A stretch of DNA of 64,000 nucleotides, taken from contig JAQTXA010000001.1 of assembly GCA_028689025.1 (NCBI GenBank), positions 62,001 to 126,000 of the forward strand, given 5' to 3'. Positions 1-9,919 of the stretch are shown here, piece after piece (the stretch's first letter is position 1; every line of letters begins with the position of its first letter). The notes below the pieces were generated by a model. That model did no database searches, was not told the DNA's origin, and worked only from the letters and a program-made list of their open reading frames with translations. The stretch is from Aliarcobacter sp. Lineage in GTDB: Bacteria > Campylobacterota > Campylobacteria > Campylobacterales > Arcobacteraceae. Made by a program: the position numbers and the translations under genes.

Positions 1-339
1 TGAAATTATATATAAGATTTTAAAATCACTAAAAGAAAAAAGCATAAAAGAAAGACTAAATCCTAAAAAACCAGCTAAAAAAGAGAAAATAAAACTAATC
101 AAATACCAGAACTTTTTATTTACCTTTGGAAGTATAAATTTATTTGAAATAGTGATTAAAAAAAATGCAAACAAAGAGATAGAAATTGCACTGCTTGTAC
201 TAAAAATAATAGTTGAAATATTTTGTAAATCATCACTTAAGAAATAGAAACATAAAGAGATAAAAAAGCCGAAAAATGCTCCAATAATTATTATATAAAG
301 CCAATCTTTTGGTGCGATTTTTAGTTCAACAGTTTGCAT
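1..339 (-). CDS. Membrane protein, partial (N-terminus only; runs off window)
   Basis: Minus-strand reading frame from ATG at 339 (MQTVELKIAPKDWLYIIIIGAFFGFFISLCFYF...) with several hydrophobic segments; no stop before window edge. Confidence 0.6.
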   Translation of the reverse strand, partial: MQTVELKIAPKDWLYIIIIGAFFGFFISLCFYFLSDDLQNISTIIFSTSSAISISLFAFFLITISNKFILPKVNKKFWYLISFIFSFLAGFLGFSLSFMLFSFSDFKILYIIS

Positions 340-361
340 TTAGTTCCTTTTTTATTTAGCA

Positions 362-1588
362 TCAAAATAACTTATATTTTACAATTGCTTTTTCATAACA
401 ATTTTCTAAATTATTTTTCAACATCTCTATAACTTGTAAATCTACTTTTCCTTCTTTACTCATTTCATCCAAAAGATCAAAAGTATCATCCATTGATATT
501 CCCATTCGATAAGGTCTATTTTGAATAAAGGCTTGGAAAATATCAGCGACGGTTAAAATTCTAGCTTCAAATGGTATTTCAGACTCTTTTAAATTATATG
601 GATAACCTTTTGAATCTAAAGTTTCATGGTGTAAAGAGGCTAAATAAGCTATCTTTTTGAATCCTTTTATTCTTCTTAATATTACATAAGAATCAAAGCC
701 ATGTCGATTCATTTTCATTTTCTCTTCATCATTTAAAGTGCTTGTTTTATTTAAAATTGTATCATCAACTCTTAATTTTCCAAGATCATGTAATAATCCT
801 GCAAGTTCAATTATTTCACAAGATTCTTCATTTAAATTAAATAATTCAGCTAAATATCTAGCTAAGGAACTTACCCCAACTGAATGTTCAGAAGTAAATT
901 CACTTTTTGCATCAACAACTGCTGCAAACATTAAAGATATATTTTTTAAATCATTAAATTCAAAACTTTCATCTTCTACTTTGTCTATCCAATCTAAAAA
1001 ATATCCTTCTAAAGCTTCACTTTCTAAGTAAAACCAAAATGAATTTTTTAAAGACAAGGAAAAAAATGCTTTAACTAATTTATCTGAAAACATATCATTT
1101 GAATATTTTTGCAAAACATCTAGAATTTTGGGAATAGCTTTAATTCCTTCATTTTTCATTTGAGCATTAAGGGCATCTACTCTATCTACTAAATAGATGA
1201 TATTTGAGAGTTCTTTTTCTAATAAAGTTAAAGTTTCAGGTAAATCTTTCCAATGTGTATGATGATATTTAATATATACTGCATATTTTTCATAAATATT
1301 TGTAGATTTTAAAAGTTCAAACCCTCGAAGAGAGTGTACTTCAGAATTATTCCAGTCTAACTCTGAGACTAAATGAGTATGTACATCCGTTGAAGATACA
1401 CCGCAGTCATGAAGCATTCCTAGAAATATCAAATCATCAATAATACTTTTATCAAAATTTAACTCTTTTGCAAGTTCAGCAGCCATGAAAGCCACTCTTT
1501 TGCCATGTAAAGTATCATCAATTCCCACTAAATCAAGTGCTCCTGATAATGCATATGTGACTTCTCGAATATTTAAATTATACTTCAT
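362..1588 (-). CDS. HD-GYP domain protein, probable c-di-GMP phosphodiesterase
   Basis: Two HD-like segments (LHDCGVS; LLHDLGKL) followed by HHETLDSKGYP. Confidence 0.8.
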   Translation of the reverse strand: MKYNLNIREVTYALSGALDLVGIDDTLHGKRVAFMAAELAKELNFDKSIIDDLIFLGMLHDCGVSSTDVHTHLVSELDWNNSEVHSLRGFELLKSTNIYEKYAVYIKYHHTHWKDLPETLTLLEKELSNIIYLVDRVDALNAQMKNEGIKAIPKILDVLQKYSNDMFSDKLVKAFFSLSLKNSFWFYLESEALEGYFLDWIDKVEDESFEFNDLKNISLMFAAVVDAKSEFTSEHSVGVSSLARYLAELFNLNEESCEIIELAGLLHDLGKLRVDDTILNKTSTLNDEEKMKMNRHGFDSYVILRRIKGFKKIAYLASLHHETLDSKGYPYNLKESEIPFEARILTVADIFQAFIQNRPYRMGISMDDTFDLLDEMSKEGKVDLQVIEMLKNNLENCYEKAIVKYKLF

Positions 1589-1635
1589 TCTCTATCCTTA
1601 CTATTGAGTTATTATTCTACAATAGCTACTATTCT

Positions 1636-3069
1636 TTAAAACTTAATGAAATTATTTTTATTTAATTCTTTGTTTAAAACATCAACTCCAACTGCAATTC
1701 CTGGCCAACCTTGCCCTGCAAAAACTGTATCTCCAACATTGTATAAACCCTCAAATGGTGTATTACAACTTGGTAGACTAAAGGCTGATTTTATATTTAT
1801 TGGTTTTCCACCACAATTTGTTCTATTTATAAAAGAATAAAAAGTTTTTGAAGTTGCTGCAAAATTTGATGTAATATTTTCTTTTTTTATAGTGTCAAAA
1901 TATTTCAAAAACTCTTGAATAATAAACTCTTTTGTTTGTTCTTTTTTTGCTTCATACTCTTCTTTTGTCAAACCTTCCCAAAAAATTGCTTTTGAGTGAG
2001 TTGAGATTGTTAGACTTAGGCCATTTTTTGACATTTTCTCATCATTTACATCACTAAAAGAGACAAAAAAAGAGTTTGATATACAGTTTGGGATATTTTG
2101 TTTTAAAACTATTTGATAGTGGTGTAAAAATTCTTTTTTTATATCTAATTTCATATACACAACAAAAGCACTTTGATCACCAAACTTAAAGCCTTGAAAA
2201 TATGATTTTATATCTTCATCTATAAAAAGTTTTGAACTATCAAAAATAGTCGAATTTAATACTACTTTATTACATAAATATTCATCTTTTGTAGTTTTTA
2301 AAAGATATTGTTTTTTATTTTTTTGTATAGAAATCACTTGTTCATTTTTATTTACTTTTACATCTTTTAATAAATCTTCAATTAATTTTCCCATTCCACC
2401 ATTTACATAAAATACCTTGTGAAATGGATATGCTAAACCTAAACTCATAGATAAAAGTGTCGCATTTTTTGAGCTTGTTTGAAGTGTGATTAAAAGTTGT
2501 GAATCTATAAATGCTTTATATTCTTCACTTATATTTGGCAAAGTATCATTTATAAACTTTTGAGCACTTATTAATAAATCTGTTTTAAACTCTTTTAAAA
2601 GTTCAGCTATAAAACAAGATGTTTTAAATAGTGCTTTTAGTGAATATTTTGCAAAATATATATGTTTTAATTTCCAAAATTTTTCATCTGTCTCTTTTAT
2701 TTTTGTCCAAAAAGCTCTATTATTTTTGTGATAATAAACACTATCTAATTGGCTCAAAAACTCTTCAAAGTTTTGAATTCTATCTACTTTTTTATTTCCT
2801 TGAATATTTCTAATAGCGATTTTACTTTGTAAAATATCTGGCTTTAGACCAACTTTATCAAAAATATTTTTAATAATATGCCCATCTTCATATCCTACAA
2901 AAGTTGTAGCTCCTGTATTAAAAAAGTGTCCAAATCTTTTAAAAGTTGAAGCACAACCTCCAAGATTATGGTCTTTTTCAAAAACTACTATATCTTTGTT
3001 TTTATTTAATGCAGCTATCATTGCTCCACCAATTCCAGAACCTACAATTGCAATATCAATCTTTTTCAT
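1636..3069 (-). CDS. FAD-dependent oxidoreductase, phytoene desaturase/carotenoid isomerase-like
   Basis: N-terminal Rossmann motif IAIVGSGIGGAMIAALN, C-terminal VGDTVFAGQGWPGIAVGVDVLN; start taken at internal Met 3069 rather than ORF-track 3117. Confidence 0.75.
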   Translation of the reverse strand: MKKIDIAIVGSGIGGAMIAALNKNKDIVVFEKDHNLGGCASTFKRFGHFFNTGATTFVGYEDGHIIKNIFDKVGLKPDILQSKIAIRNIQGNKKVDRIQNFEEFLSQLDSVYYHKNNRAFWTKIKETDEKFWKLKHIYFAKYSLKALFKTSCFIAELLKEFKTDLLISAQKFINDTLPNISEEYKAFIDSQLLITLQTSSKNATLLSMSLGLAYPFHKVFYVNGGMGKLIEDLLKDVKVNKNEQVISIQKNKKQYLLKTTKDEYLCNKVVLNSTIFDSSKLFIDEDIKSYFQGFKFGDQSAFVVYMKLDIKKEFLHHYQIVLKQNIPNCISNSFFVSFSDVNDEKMSKNGLSLTISTHSKAIFWEGLTKEEYEAKKEQTKEFIIQEFLKYFDTIKKENITSNFAATSKTFYSFINRTNCGGKPINIKSAFSLPSCNTPFEGLYNVGDTVFAGQGWPGIAVGVDVLNKELNKNNFIKF

Positions 3070-4408
3070 TATTTGCTCTTTTAAACTCTTCAATTGCTCT
3101 TTTTCTCGAAAATTCAATACTTACAATCTGAGTCGGATAATCTAAAAATATATTTGATTGAACACCATTTTCTTTATGTATTAGTTTTGGACTTACATCT
3201 TTTAGTTCAGATATTACTGATTTTATAAAAATAGCTTCTTTGTCAAATTTTGCTGATTGTAAATATGGATTAAAAATCCTAAAATATGGAACACTATCAG
3301 CTCCCGTACTTGCTGCCCATTGCCAAGAACCAATATTTGAACTTGCTTCATAATCTAAAAGTTTACTAGCAAAATATCTTTCGCCTTTTTTCCAATCTAT
3401 TAATAAATTTTTTGTTAGGTATGAAGAGACTATCATTCTTAATCGATTATGCATAGTTCCCGTTTGGTTGAAATATCTCATTGCAGCATCAATAATTGGA
3501 ATGCCAGTACTTCCATCGCACCATTTTTGAAAAACCCCTTCATCTTCATTCCAATTTACTTTTATTTCATTTAGATTTGATGTTTCACTTTTTGGGAAAT
3601 GAAACAAAATATAATTATAAAATTCTCTCCAAAAAAGTTCTCTTATAAAAAACTCTTTGTTTTCAGTTCTGGCTTTTAACTCTTTTATTTTGTTAAAAGC
3701 TTGCCTTGGAGAAATAAGTCCAAATCTTAAATGAACAGCTAGATTTGAAGTTGCATTTTTATCAAAAAAATCCCTATCAACTTTGTAGTTATCAATTTTT
3801 TGTTCAAACTCTTCTAACAATTCATCTGCACTTCTTTCTAAAAACTCTGGTAATTTTTGAGTAATAAAATTCATATCTTCTAAAGTAGGAATAGACTCAT
3901 AATCAAAAGAGATTAATTTTAGATTTTCATTTGTTATAAACTCTTCTAGTCTATATGAATTCCAGATAAACTCTAAGTTATTATAATATGGAGTAAATAC
4001 TTTATAAGGGGTTTTATCAACTTTTAGACAATCATTTGGATGTGTTATAAAGGAATCTGTAAAAGTTTGAATTGGGATAAGTTTAGAGATTTCTTCATCT
4101 CTTTTTTTAGCATAATCATCAAAATCAACCGAACATAAAATATTTTCAAAACCTTCATCTTTTAGCTTTGAAAATACCTCTTTTGGAGTTGAATAAAATA
4201 TGGCTAAATCTAGCCCTATTTCTTTCAACTGTTTTTTTAATTTTAAAACGCTTTTATAAATAAAAGTTACTCTTTTATCATCATTTGAAAGTAGATTTAA
4301 GATATTTTTATCAAAGATAAAAATAGGCAATACTTCATCTTTTGCAAAATGCAAAATTGCACTATCAATGATTCTTAAATCTCTTCTAAACCATAAAATT
4401 TGTTTCAT
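3056..4408 (-). CDS. phrB: Deoxyribodipyrimidine photolyase
   Basis: ILWFRRDLRIIDS, FIRELFWREFY, MHNRLRMIVSSYLTKNLLIDWKKGERYF, GSWQWAASTGADS. Confidence 0.92.
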   Translation of the reverse strand: MKQILWFRRDLRIIDSAILHFAKDEVLPIFIFDKNILNLLSNDDKRVTFIYKSVLKLKKQLKEIGLDLAIFYSTPKEVFSKLKDEGFENILCSVDFDDYAKKRDEEISKLIPIQTFTDSFITHPNDCLKVDKTPYKVFTPYYNNLEFIWNSYRLEEFITNENLKLISFDYESIPTLEDMNFITQKLPEFLERSADELLEEFEQKIDNYKVDRDFFDKNATSNLAVHLRFGLISPRQAFNKIKELKARTENKEFFIRELFWREFYNYILFHFPKSETSNLNEIKVNWNEDEGVFQKWCDGSTGIPIIDAAMRYFNQTGTMHNRLRMIVSSYLTKNLLIDWKKGERYFASKLLDYEASSNIGSWQWAASTGADSVPYFRIFNPYLQSAKFDKEAIFIKSVISELKDVSPKLIHKENGVQSNIFLDYPTQIVSIEFSRKRAIEEFKRANNEKD

Positions 4409-5364
4409 TATTTATAAGCCTTAATATCACTTCTTAGAGCCAATTCACTTGGATATGGATTTAAAAATTTTTGCACTTTTAAGTACTGAACATCAAATCT
4501 ATTTACATAAAGATTTATGATTTTCATAACTGCAATTAAAGGAATAATTTTTTGTTTATACTCTTCAAGGGTTGATAAAATAATCTCTTTTTCTTCTTTT
4601 GTGATTAGCTTTTTAAAATATCCAAACATATGAAGTAAGACATTGTAAGTTTTGCTTACGCTTCCTTTTAAACTTATTGCTTTTAAAAACTCATCTTTAT
4701 ACTCTTGTAAAATTTCTGGAAGTTGTTTTTTATCATGATTTGCAACTATTTTTCCAAGAGCATTGTAAGATTTTTGAGCCTTTGAGTAAATTAGATATTT
4801 ATATGAAGTGTGAAATATTACAAGGTCGTTAAAACTTGGGTTTGATTTAATAAATTCATGAAAATGTTGATATGCAAAAATTTGCATCAAAAAGTTTTCC
4901 CTAAGCCATGGATCAATTAATCTACCCTCTTCTTCAACTGGCAAATATGGATATTTCTCTTTTATCTGTTTTGCAAAAACTCCAATACCATTTTTCACGC
5001 TAGGTGCATTAAAAGGTTTGTATACTTTTACTCTTTCCATTCCACATGTTGGTGATGATGATTTTAAAATAAATCCACATAAATCATCATTTTCAATTCT
5101 ATTTGCGCACTCAATTGAAACATTTTCAAGCTCTTCTGTCACATCTTTTGGAGTTTTTGTTGAAGTTACAATTTTTAATTTGCCATCTTCATTTAAAGTT
5201 TGTCTGATTGCTTCTCTTGGACTTCCCCAAATTATAGTTTCTGGACAATATGCAGATGTTTCAAAATATTTTTGTAAAACATCTACTATAAATTTATCAC
5301 TTGCACCCACGCCATCATAACGACATTGAGTACCAATTAAACATGCAGAAACTCCTAATTTCAT
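4408..5364 (-). CDS. DUF523 + DUF1722 (YbgA-like) protein
   Basis: N-terminal LGVSACLIGTQCRYDG and SSPTCG (DUF523 style); C-terminal YbgA/DUF1722-like region. Confidence 0.8.
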   Translation of the reverse strand: MKLGVSACLIGTQCRYDGVGASDKFIVDVLQKYFETSAYCPETIIWGSPREAIRQTLNEDGKLKIVTSTKTPKDVTEELENVSIECANRIENDDLCGFILKSSSPTCGMERVKVYKPFNAPSVKNGIGVFAKQIKEKYPYLPVEEEGRLIDPWLRENFLMQIFAYQHFHEFIKSNPSFNDLVIFHTSYKYLIYSKAQKSYNALGKIVANHDKKQLPEILQEYKDEFLKAISLKGSVSKTYNVLLHMFGYFKKLITKEEKEIILSTLEEYKQKIIPLIAVMKIINLYVNRFDVQYLKVQKFLNPYPSELALRSDIKAYK

Positions 5365-5441
5365 AACAAATCCTTTTTTTATTTTAGTTTATAATAAAAA
5401 AGGTACAACTTGTAGGTAGAAATTAGCGATTAATAGTTTTT

Positions 5442-5957
5442 TTATAATTTAATATTCATTCTTTTGAGTATTTCATAGGTTTTTGTCACATCATAGGTTG
5501 CACTATGATATTTATCTCCATCAAATTCAATTCCATAATATAAACAAGTTTCATCTAGTTTTGGATTTTTTAATCTTCCACTTTTTCCATAAGCTTTTAC
5601 AATATCTTTGTTTCCACTCATTGTGCAAATATGTTTTTTGAATTTAACTTTATTATCAATATGTCTTAATTCAAAAGTAATATTGTGAGCTATTAAAGTA
5701 TCTGATTGTGAACAAAACTCTAAAAAATCTTCATCTTCAGTGAAATATGAACAGTAAGATTTATCTTTTCTATAATCAAGTATTAACTCAGGTGTTAATC
5801 TATGAACTGCAAATGAAAAGTAATTAACAGGATATCTTGATAAATAATACCTATGAAATTTATCTAAAACATTAAAATCTTTATCAATTCGCACAGCTGC
5901 TACTTCAATTACATCACCAATATTACTCGTATTTGTCTCAAAATCTATTATTATCAT
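5442..5957 (-). CDS. 3'-5' exonuclease (DnaQ/RNase T-like)
   Basis: MIIIDFETNTSNIGDVIEVAAVRID (DEDD ExoI motif) and AHNITFELRHID. Confidence 0.75.
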   Translation of the reverse strand: MIIIDFETNTSNIGDVIEVAAVRIDKDFNVLDKFHRYYLSRYPVNYFSFAVHRLTPELILDYRKDKSYCSYFTEDEDFLEFCSQSDTLIAHNITFELRHIDNKVKFKKHICTMSGNKDIVKAYGKSGRLKNPKLDETCLYYGIEFDGDKYHSATYDVTKTYEILKRMNIKL

Positions 5958-6280
5958 TTTATATATATTTCTCTTTTTTTATAAATTATCTCTTTAATTT
6001 TTTTATAATTTTCACTATTTATTGACTCTATTTCATCTATTAAATACTCATACTTTTTGTAAGTATTCCAAATATTTAAAGAGTGTTCATATCTTTGCAT
6101 TTTATAAAGTGCTATTGTAACACTTCCATTCACAAAAGCTTTTAAAATAAATGATTCTTTTCTTGTATCTTCATTATCTTTATATTTACGCCAAAGTTTT
6201 TCAAATAAATCATGGGATTTTACAAATTCATCATTTTTAAGAAATAAAATAATTTTTTTAAGTGTTAAATTTATATCCAT
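5954..6280 (-). CDS. DUF309-like protein
   Basis: HDLFEKLWRKYK...ILKAFVNGSVTIALYKMQRYEHSLNIW; overlaps exonuclease start by 4 nt. Confidence 0.6.
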   Translation of the reverse strand: MDINLTLKKIILFLKNDEFVKSHDLFEKLWRKYKDNEDTRKESFILKAFVNGSVTIALYKMQRYEHSLNIWNTYKKYEYLIDEIESINSENYKKIKEIIYKKREIYIK

Positions 6281-6315
6281 TTATAGCCTAATCAAGTTTA
6301 GATAGTAATATTATA

Positions 6316-6344
6316 TTAATACTTAATAATAGTTTAATACTTAA
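6316..6344 (+). repeat. Tandem direct repeat TTAATACTTAA x2 upstream of flagellin
   Basis: Exact 11-mers at 6316-6326 and 6334-6344 (18-bp period). Confidence 0.8.
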
Positions 6345-6381
6345 AGGAATAAAATTTGTTAAATGATAAAAGGAGTATGTT

Positions 6382-7209
6382 ATGCAAATAAATTCAAACT
6401 CTGCCATAAACCAAAATGTTTATCTAAATCTTAATCAGAGCCTAAATAGGATTGCAACTGGTGTTGAGTTAAATCAATCTAGTGATAATGCATCTGGTTT
6501 ATCAATTGCAAATAATTTATTAACTCAATCAAATGGTTATTCACAAGCTATTGAAAATGCTAATTCTGCTGTTGCTGCAACACAAATTGCAACAGGTGCA
6601 ACTAATGAACAATCTAAAATTTTAGATAATGTAAGAGAAAAACTTCTTCAAGCTTCAACTGATACTACAAGTCAAGAAGGAAGAACTGCATTATTAAAAG
6701 ATATTCAATCTCAACTGGATCAATTTAATCAAATAGCTAGTGGAACAAACTATAATGGTCAGTCATTACTTCAAAAAAGTTCGACTGATAACTCAGCTTC
6801 AGATGTTCAACAATATCAAACTGGATTAAATGGTAATGATATAATTGATACTTCAAGTGTTCAATCAAATACTCAAGGATTAGGTTTAACTAACCTTGTA
6901 AATCAAGATACAACAACTTTTTCTTCAGCAGATGCAAGAAATTTCCTAGATAATGTAGATAAAGCGATGAGTGGATTGAATGATATAAGAAGTGGATTTG
7001 GCTCAACTCAGAATCAACTTGAAAGTTCAAGTAGAAATCTAGTTTCTCAACAAACAAGTACTTTAAATGCAGCTTCTTTATTTGAAACAAATTATGCAAA
7101 AGAGACTAGTAATTTTTCTAAACAAAATATTCTTTCTCAAATTGGTGCATATGGACAAGCGCAAGCTAATAATATAAATCAACAATCTGTGTTAAGACTT
7201 CTTAGCTAA
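6382..7209 (+). CDS. Flagellin (short form)
   Basis: Flagellin N-terminus (MQINSNSAINQNVYLNLNQSLNRIATGVELNQSSDNASGLSIANNL) and C-terminal NLVSQQTSTLNAASLFETNYAKETSNFSKQNILSQIGAYGQAQANNINQQSVLRLL. Confidence 0.88.
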   Translation: MQINSNSAINQNVYLNLNQSLNRIATGVELNQSSDNASGLSIANNLLTQSNGYSQAIENANSAVAATQIATGATNEQSKILDNVREKLLQASTDTTSQEGRTALLKDIQSQLDQFNQIASGTNYNGQSLLQKSSTDNSASDVQQYQTGLNGNDIIDTSSVQSNTQGLGLTNLVNQDTTTFSSADARNFLDNVDKAMSGLNDIRSGFGSTQNQLESSSRNLVSQQTSTLNAASLFETNYAKETSNFSKQNILSQIGAYGQAQANNINQQSVLRLLS

Positions 7210-7230
7210 AAAGATTTATGCATAAAAAAA

Positions 7231-7257
7231 GGTTCAAGATAAACTTGAACCTTTTTT
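7231..7257. terminator. Bidirectional Rho-independent terminator
   Basis: AAAAAAAGGTTCAAG-ATAAA-CTTGAACCTTTTTT. Confidence 0.85.
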
Positions 7258-7699
7258 ATCTTCCATGTCCATCTCTATGATGGTGGTGATCACGACGTTC
7301 ATTGTAATAATATCTGTTAGGGTATCTATCATAATTTTGATAAATAATTGTTACTGGTTGAGGAGCTGGTCTTCTTTCATATACTGTGTATCTGTCATAT
7401 CCATCATAATCATCATAATAATTGTTTCTTACATAAGTTGTTGATCTTTCGTAATTGTTATTATAAGAGTTATTGTCATAATAACCATTTGAATAAGGTG
7501 GTGTTCTAGAACTATTTGCGATACCAGCACCTAAAAGTCCACCGGCAACCCTTGCAACGTCTCTTCCATTTCCTTTTCCAACTTGATTACCAATTGCAAC
7601 CCCAATAGTAGCCCCAACTAATGTATCAAGACCTATTGAGTTATCCATAGCAAAAACTAAAGAACTTGAAATAATAAGTGTTGCTAATATTTTTTTCAT
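7256..7699 (-). CDS. Glycine-zipper surface/periplasmic protein with Tyr/Asn/His-rich tail
   Basis: Signal peptide MKKILATLIISSSLVFA, GATIGVAIGNQVGKGNGRDVARVAGGLLGAGIAN, C-terminus HHHHRDGHGR. Confidence 0.65.
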   Translation of the reverse strand: MKKILATLIISSSLVFAMDNSIGLDTLVGATIGVAIGNQVGKGNGRDVARVAGGLLGAGIANSSRTPPYSNGYYDNNSYNNNYERSTTYVRNNYYDDYDGYDRYTVYERRPAPQPVTIIYQNYDRYPNRYYYNERRDHHHHRDGHGR

Positions 7700-7768
7700 T
7701 TTATAACTCCTGTTATATTTTATATTGAAAGTATAAATCTTGATTGTGAAAGTATTGTGAATATAAAA

Positions 7769-8113
7769 CTATTTTAATTTACCGAAAATTTTATATTTGT
7801 CCCAATATCCATCTATCGCATTTTCTAATTTAGAATCATTTAAATTTGTCTTCTTTTTTACCCCAAATCTTGTAATAAATGATTCAGTCATTACCGTTTT
7901 TTCAGAAGATGGATTTTTTAGATAATCAAACATTGCTTTTTTAACATCTCTTTCACTACTATATTTTAACAAATATTTATAAAAATACTTATCAATACTA
8001 ACTGGTAATTGTGAATGACATTGAACACAATTTAAATTATATATTGAAGAATCGTTATTATCTGCATTTAAAGACAAAACCATTAAGATAATTAAAAAAA
8101 GTTTTTTTACCAT
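7769..8113 (-). CDS. Small c-type cytochrome-like periplasmic protein
   Basis: Signal peptide and a single CVQCH heme-binding motif. Confidence 0.65.
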   Translation of the reverse strand: MVKKLFLIILMVLSLNADNNDSSIYNLNCVQCHSQLPVSIDKYFYKYLLKYSSERDVKKAMFDYLKNPSSEKTVMTESFITRFGVKKKTNLNDSKLENAIDGYWDKYKIFGKLK

Positions 8114-9294
8114 TTTATTTCCACTTTAGTCCCTACATTTATTTCAGATTTAACATCTATTTTTAAATCATACTCTTTTGCTATCAAAGAGACAATATTT
8201 AAACCAATACCAAATCCACCTACACTTTTATCAAATCTTGAATATCTTTCAAAAAGAGTTTCTAAATTCTCTTTTGCAATCCCTTTTCCACTATCTTCAA
8301 TACTTAAAATATTATCATCTAAATTTACTTTTATAAAACCTGCAATTTTATTATATTTAATTGCATTTGATAAAATATTATCTATTAATTTAGTTATCTT
8401 TTTCATATCACAAATCAAAAAAACATCATCTTCAATGTTTATATCAAAGCTTATTTTTTTCATTGTTGCAATACTATTAAAATACTCAATTCTTTGTCTT
8501 AATACATTTGAAAGATTAATCTCTTCATTATTTGAAATTATTTGATTATTCAGTGTCACAAAAGTCAAATCTTCATAAATATTTGAAATTGTTTTTGCAC
8601 CTATTTCAATTCTATTTATTTTTTTTAATAATCTCTCATCTAAACTACTTTTATCAATCATCTCAATATTTGTAATAATTGCAGTCACCGGTGTATTTAA
8701 CTCATGGGTTGTATCTTTTATAAACCTATCCAATAGATGTAACGCATCTCTCATTGGCTTTAGAAACAGTCTTAAAATAAAATATCCTAAAACCATCATA
8801 AATATAAAAGCCAACAAAAAACTTATAGCAATTTTATGCCTGATTTGCTCAAACCAAACTCCATCATCTGGAACTTCAACAATAATAAATTTGCTTCCCA
8901 AATAGTAAGATTCTGGCTCTTTTATAAAATGTATTTGATTATGACTTAGATAAATAACTTCATCTAAACTTACATCTTTTGATTTAAGAGTTGAAAAAAT
9001 CTTTTTTTTATCACTATCAAAAATAGCTGATTCAAATCGTTCATCTCTTGGATAGATATTATTTTTATCGATATTAACATGTAAATCTTTTAATCTGAAA
9101 ATTAAATCATTTGAATAACTTTGTAAAATTTGCCTTTTTTCTTGCAACATTAAATCTTTTTGGAATTTGTAGTATAAAAAAGATACTACACCCAAAATTA
9201 CTAAAACAAGAAAGGAATATAAAAAACTAAAACTTAAAAGAGTTCTAGTTTCACTTTTGGTTAAATCTATACCCGAGTTTTTTAAGACTAACAA
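8107..9294 (-). CDS. Sensor histidine kinase
   Basis: Two TM segments, HisKA (DTTHELNTPVTAIITNIEMI), HATPase (NILSNAIKYN, DSGKGIAKENL, GFGIGLNIV); TTG start. Confidence 0.88.
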   Translation of the reverse strand: MLVLKNSGIDLTKSETRTLLSFSFLYSFLVLVILGVVSFLYYKFQKDLMLQEKRQILQSYSNDLIFRLKDLHVNIDKNNIYPRDERFESAIFDSDKKKIFSTLKSKDVSLDEVIYLSHNQIHFIKEPESYYLGSKFIIVEVPDDGVWFEQIRHKIAISFLLAFIFMMVLGYFILRLFLKPMRDALHLLDRFIKDTTHELNTPVTAIITNIEMIDKSSLDERLLKKINRIEIGAKTISNIYEDLTFVTLNNQIISNNEEINLSNVLRQRIEYFNSIATMKKISFDINIEDDVFLICDMKKITKLIDNILSNAIKYNKIAGFIKVNLDDNILSIEDSGKGIAKENLETLFERYSRFDKSVGGFGIGLNIVSLIAKEYDLKIDVKSEINVGTKVEIKW

Positions 9295-9919
9295 TTTTAT
9301 CTTTTCCTAATATTTTTCTAAGATTTTTTATATAAGTTCTTAAAGAGTTATCACTATACTCTTCATCATAATCCCAAACATAATCGTAAATTCTATCATG
9401 AACTAAAAGTTCATTTGGATGTTGTAAAAAGAATTTCAGAAGTTTTGTCTCTTTTAAATTTAATTTTATTATCTCTTCACCATCTTTTAACTCACTAGAT
9501 ATTGAATTAAAAGTTATAGTTTCAGTTATGTTTATACTCTCACCTTTATGAGAAAATTCTCTTTTTAATATTGTTTGCACTCGTATTAAAAGTTCTTTTA
9601 ACTCAAAAGGTTTTCTAATATAATCATCACAGCCACTTGAATATCCTTGCTCTAATGAATCCATAGAGTTTAATGATGTAATAAAAATAGCAGGCGTATT
9701 ATTATTTTCATTTCTAACTTCTTTTAATACTTCAAAACCACTTTTAATTGGTACGTTTACATCAAGTAATAATAAATCAAAAGAGTTTTCATAAATAGAT
9801 GTTAGTGCTTCTTCACCATCATAAACACAAATTACCTCAAAACCTTTTTCTTCCAAATATTCACAAACTGTTTCACTTAAATTTAAGTCATCTTCTAATA
9901 ATAATATTTTAGTTTTCAT
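9251..9919 (-). CDS. OmpR-family response regulator
   Basis: ILLLEDDLNL, LLLLDVNVP, IRKPF receiver motifs; C-terminal winged helix NSLRTYIKNLRKILGKDKIVSLKKLGYRF. Confidence 0.92.
   Translation of the reverse strand: MKTKILLLEDDLNLSETVCEYLEEKGFEVICVYDGEEALTSIYENSFDLLLLDVNVPIKSGFEVLKEVRNENNNTPAIFITSLNSMDSLEQGYSSGCDDYIRKPFELKELLIRVQTILKREFSHKGESINITETITFNSISSELKDGEEIIKLNLKETKLLKFFLQHPNELLVHDRIYDYVWDYDEEYSDNSLRTYIKNLRKILGKDKIVSLKKLGYRFNQK

Noticed and set aside
738-1031. Plus-strand 97-aa ORF opposite the HD-GYP gene
   Set aside because: Antisense shadow ORF of a convincing coding gene; low-complexity translation. The same applies to the other opposite-strand ORFs in the track (e.g. 2631, 5018, 21473, 33480, 33949, 51144, 61843).
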